In this document: positions 6,609-6,787 of the stretch, piece after piece
Layout of the letters: every line of letters starts with the position of its first letter
Numbering within the stretch: position 1 is the stretch's first letter
Assembly: GCA_022839445.1 (NCBI GenBank)
Contig: JALHFC010000129.1
Span: 1 to 6,787, forward strand
Source of the DNA: Pelotomaculum sp.
GTDB taxonomy: Bacteria > Bacillota > Desulfotomaculia > Desulfotomaculales > Pelotomaculaceae
Direction: 5' to 3'
DNA: 6,787 nt
Position numbers and translations under genes: made by a program
Notes under the pieces: generated by a model
Databases searched by the model: none
What the model was told of the DNA's origin: nothing
The model's input: only the letters and a program-made list of their open reading frames with translations

Positions 6609-6787
6609 TTAATATAGCTTTTTTAGCACTTCCTCAGACATACCGAAACCATGTTCCGGGCCCGGGAAAGTACGTGAAACTACTTCTTCTTTATACTGTT
6701 TTAATGCGCCGGCAATGCTGTCGCTTAAGTTAGCGTACTTTTTCACGAATTTTGGTGCTTGACGCGGGTATAGCCCCAGCATGTCAT
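6609..6787 (-). CDS. panB: Ketopantoate hydroxymethyltransferase PanB (3' end only)
   Basis: The last 58 codons before a TAA at 6609-6611; the gene enters from the right edge and its 5' part lies outside. The fragment starts D-M-L-G-L-Y, then P-K-F-V-K-K-Y-A-N-L, and ends with F-P-G-P-E-H-G-F, the hallmark C-terminus of PanB, which makes the first committed step of pantoate synthesis from ketoisovalerate and methylene-tetrahydrofolate. A short extra tail M-S-E-E-V-L-K-K-L-Y follows the P-G-P-E-H motif. It is first in the panBCD operon, 30 bases ahead of panC. Confidence 0.93.
   Translation of the reverse strand, partial: DMLGLYPRQAPKFVKKYANLSDSIAGALKQYKEEVVSRTFPGPEHGFGMSEEVLKKLY

Overview
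The window looks like chromosomal DNA of a low-to-moderate GC Gram-positive anaerobe, most likely a clostridial Peptococcaceae-type organism (Pelotomaculum/Desulfotomaculum relatives). This is an inference from the Bacillus-like PanD, the Clostridia-style NadA, strong AGGAGG-type ribosome binding sites, GTG/TTG starts and sigma-A-type promoters. No taxonomic marker gene is present.

The left third (1-1981) reads on the + strand. Positions 1-430 hold no recognisable gene, only palindromes and unassigned open frames. A MerR-like regulator with two helix-turn-helix units (496-1197) follows, with a sigma-A promoter overlapped by an unusually long perfect operator-like palindrome. Next come what looks like a decayed two-cluster ferredoxin gene (about 1245-1487) and, overlapping its end, a four-helix DUF4405-type membrane protein with paired histidines (1481-1981). 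Together these suggest a small regulated membrane electron-transfer unit whose ferredoxin partner has degenerated.

The middle (1982-2700) is an accessory, repeat-rich stretch: a possible mobile-element remnant with TGTCAAGTA/TACTTGACA ends, a promoter, a 43-bp inverted repeat pair (40 of 43 identical) and a structured leader. Between the repeats lies a 75-residue DUF2007-family gene, whose last codons and stop lie inside repeat sequence. The right repeat also forms a 21-bp hairpin between convergent genes, probably a bidirectional terminator.

The right half (2693-6787) reads on the - strand: panB (3' end only), panC and panD for pantothenate, then nadA and nadB for quinolinate and NAD. Both branches use aspartate, PanD by decarboxylation and NadB by oxidation. 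panC-panD are tightly coupled, and nadA has its own candidate promoter. nadC is not next to nadB, where the repeat hairpin lies.

The most notable observation is in nadB. The frame is intact, but about 18 residues are missing exactly where the family carries the conserved A-P-R-D motif with a catalytic arginine (Arg290 in E. coli). The flanking catalytic residues keep family positions once offset by 18. If real and not an assembly error, the L-aspartate oxidase should be inactive or altered. I see no clear evidence of a wholly new defence or mobile system.
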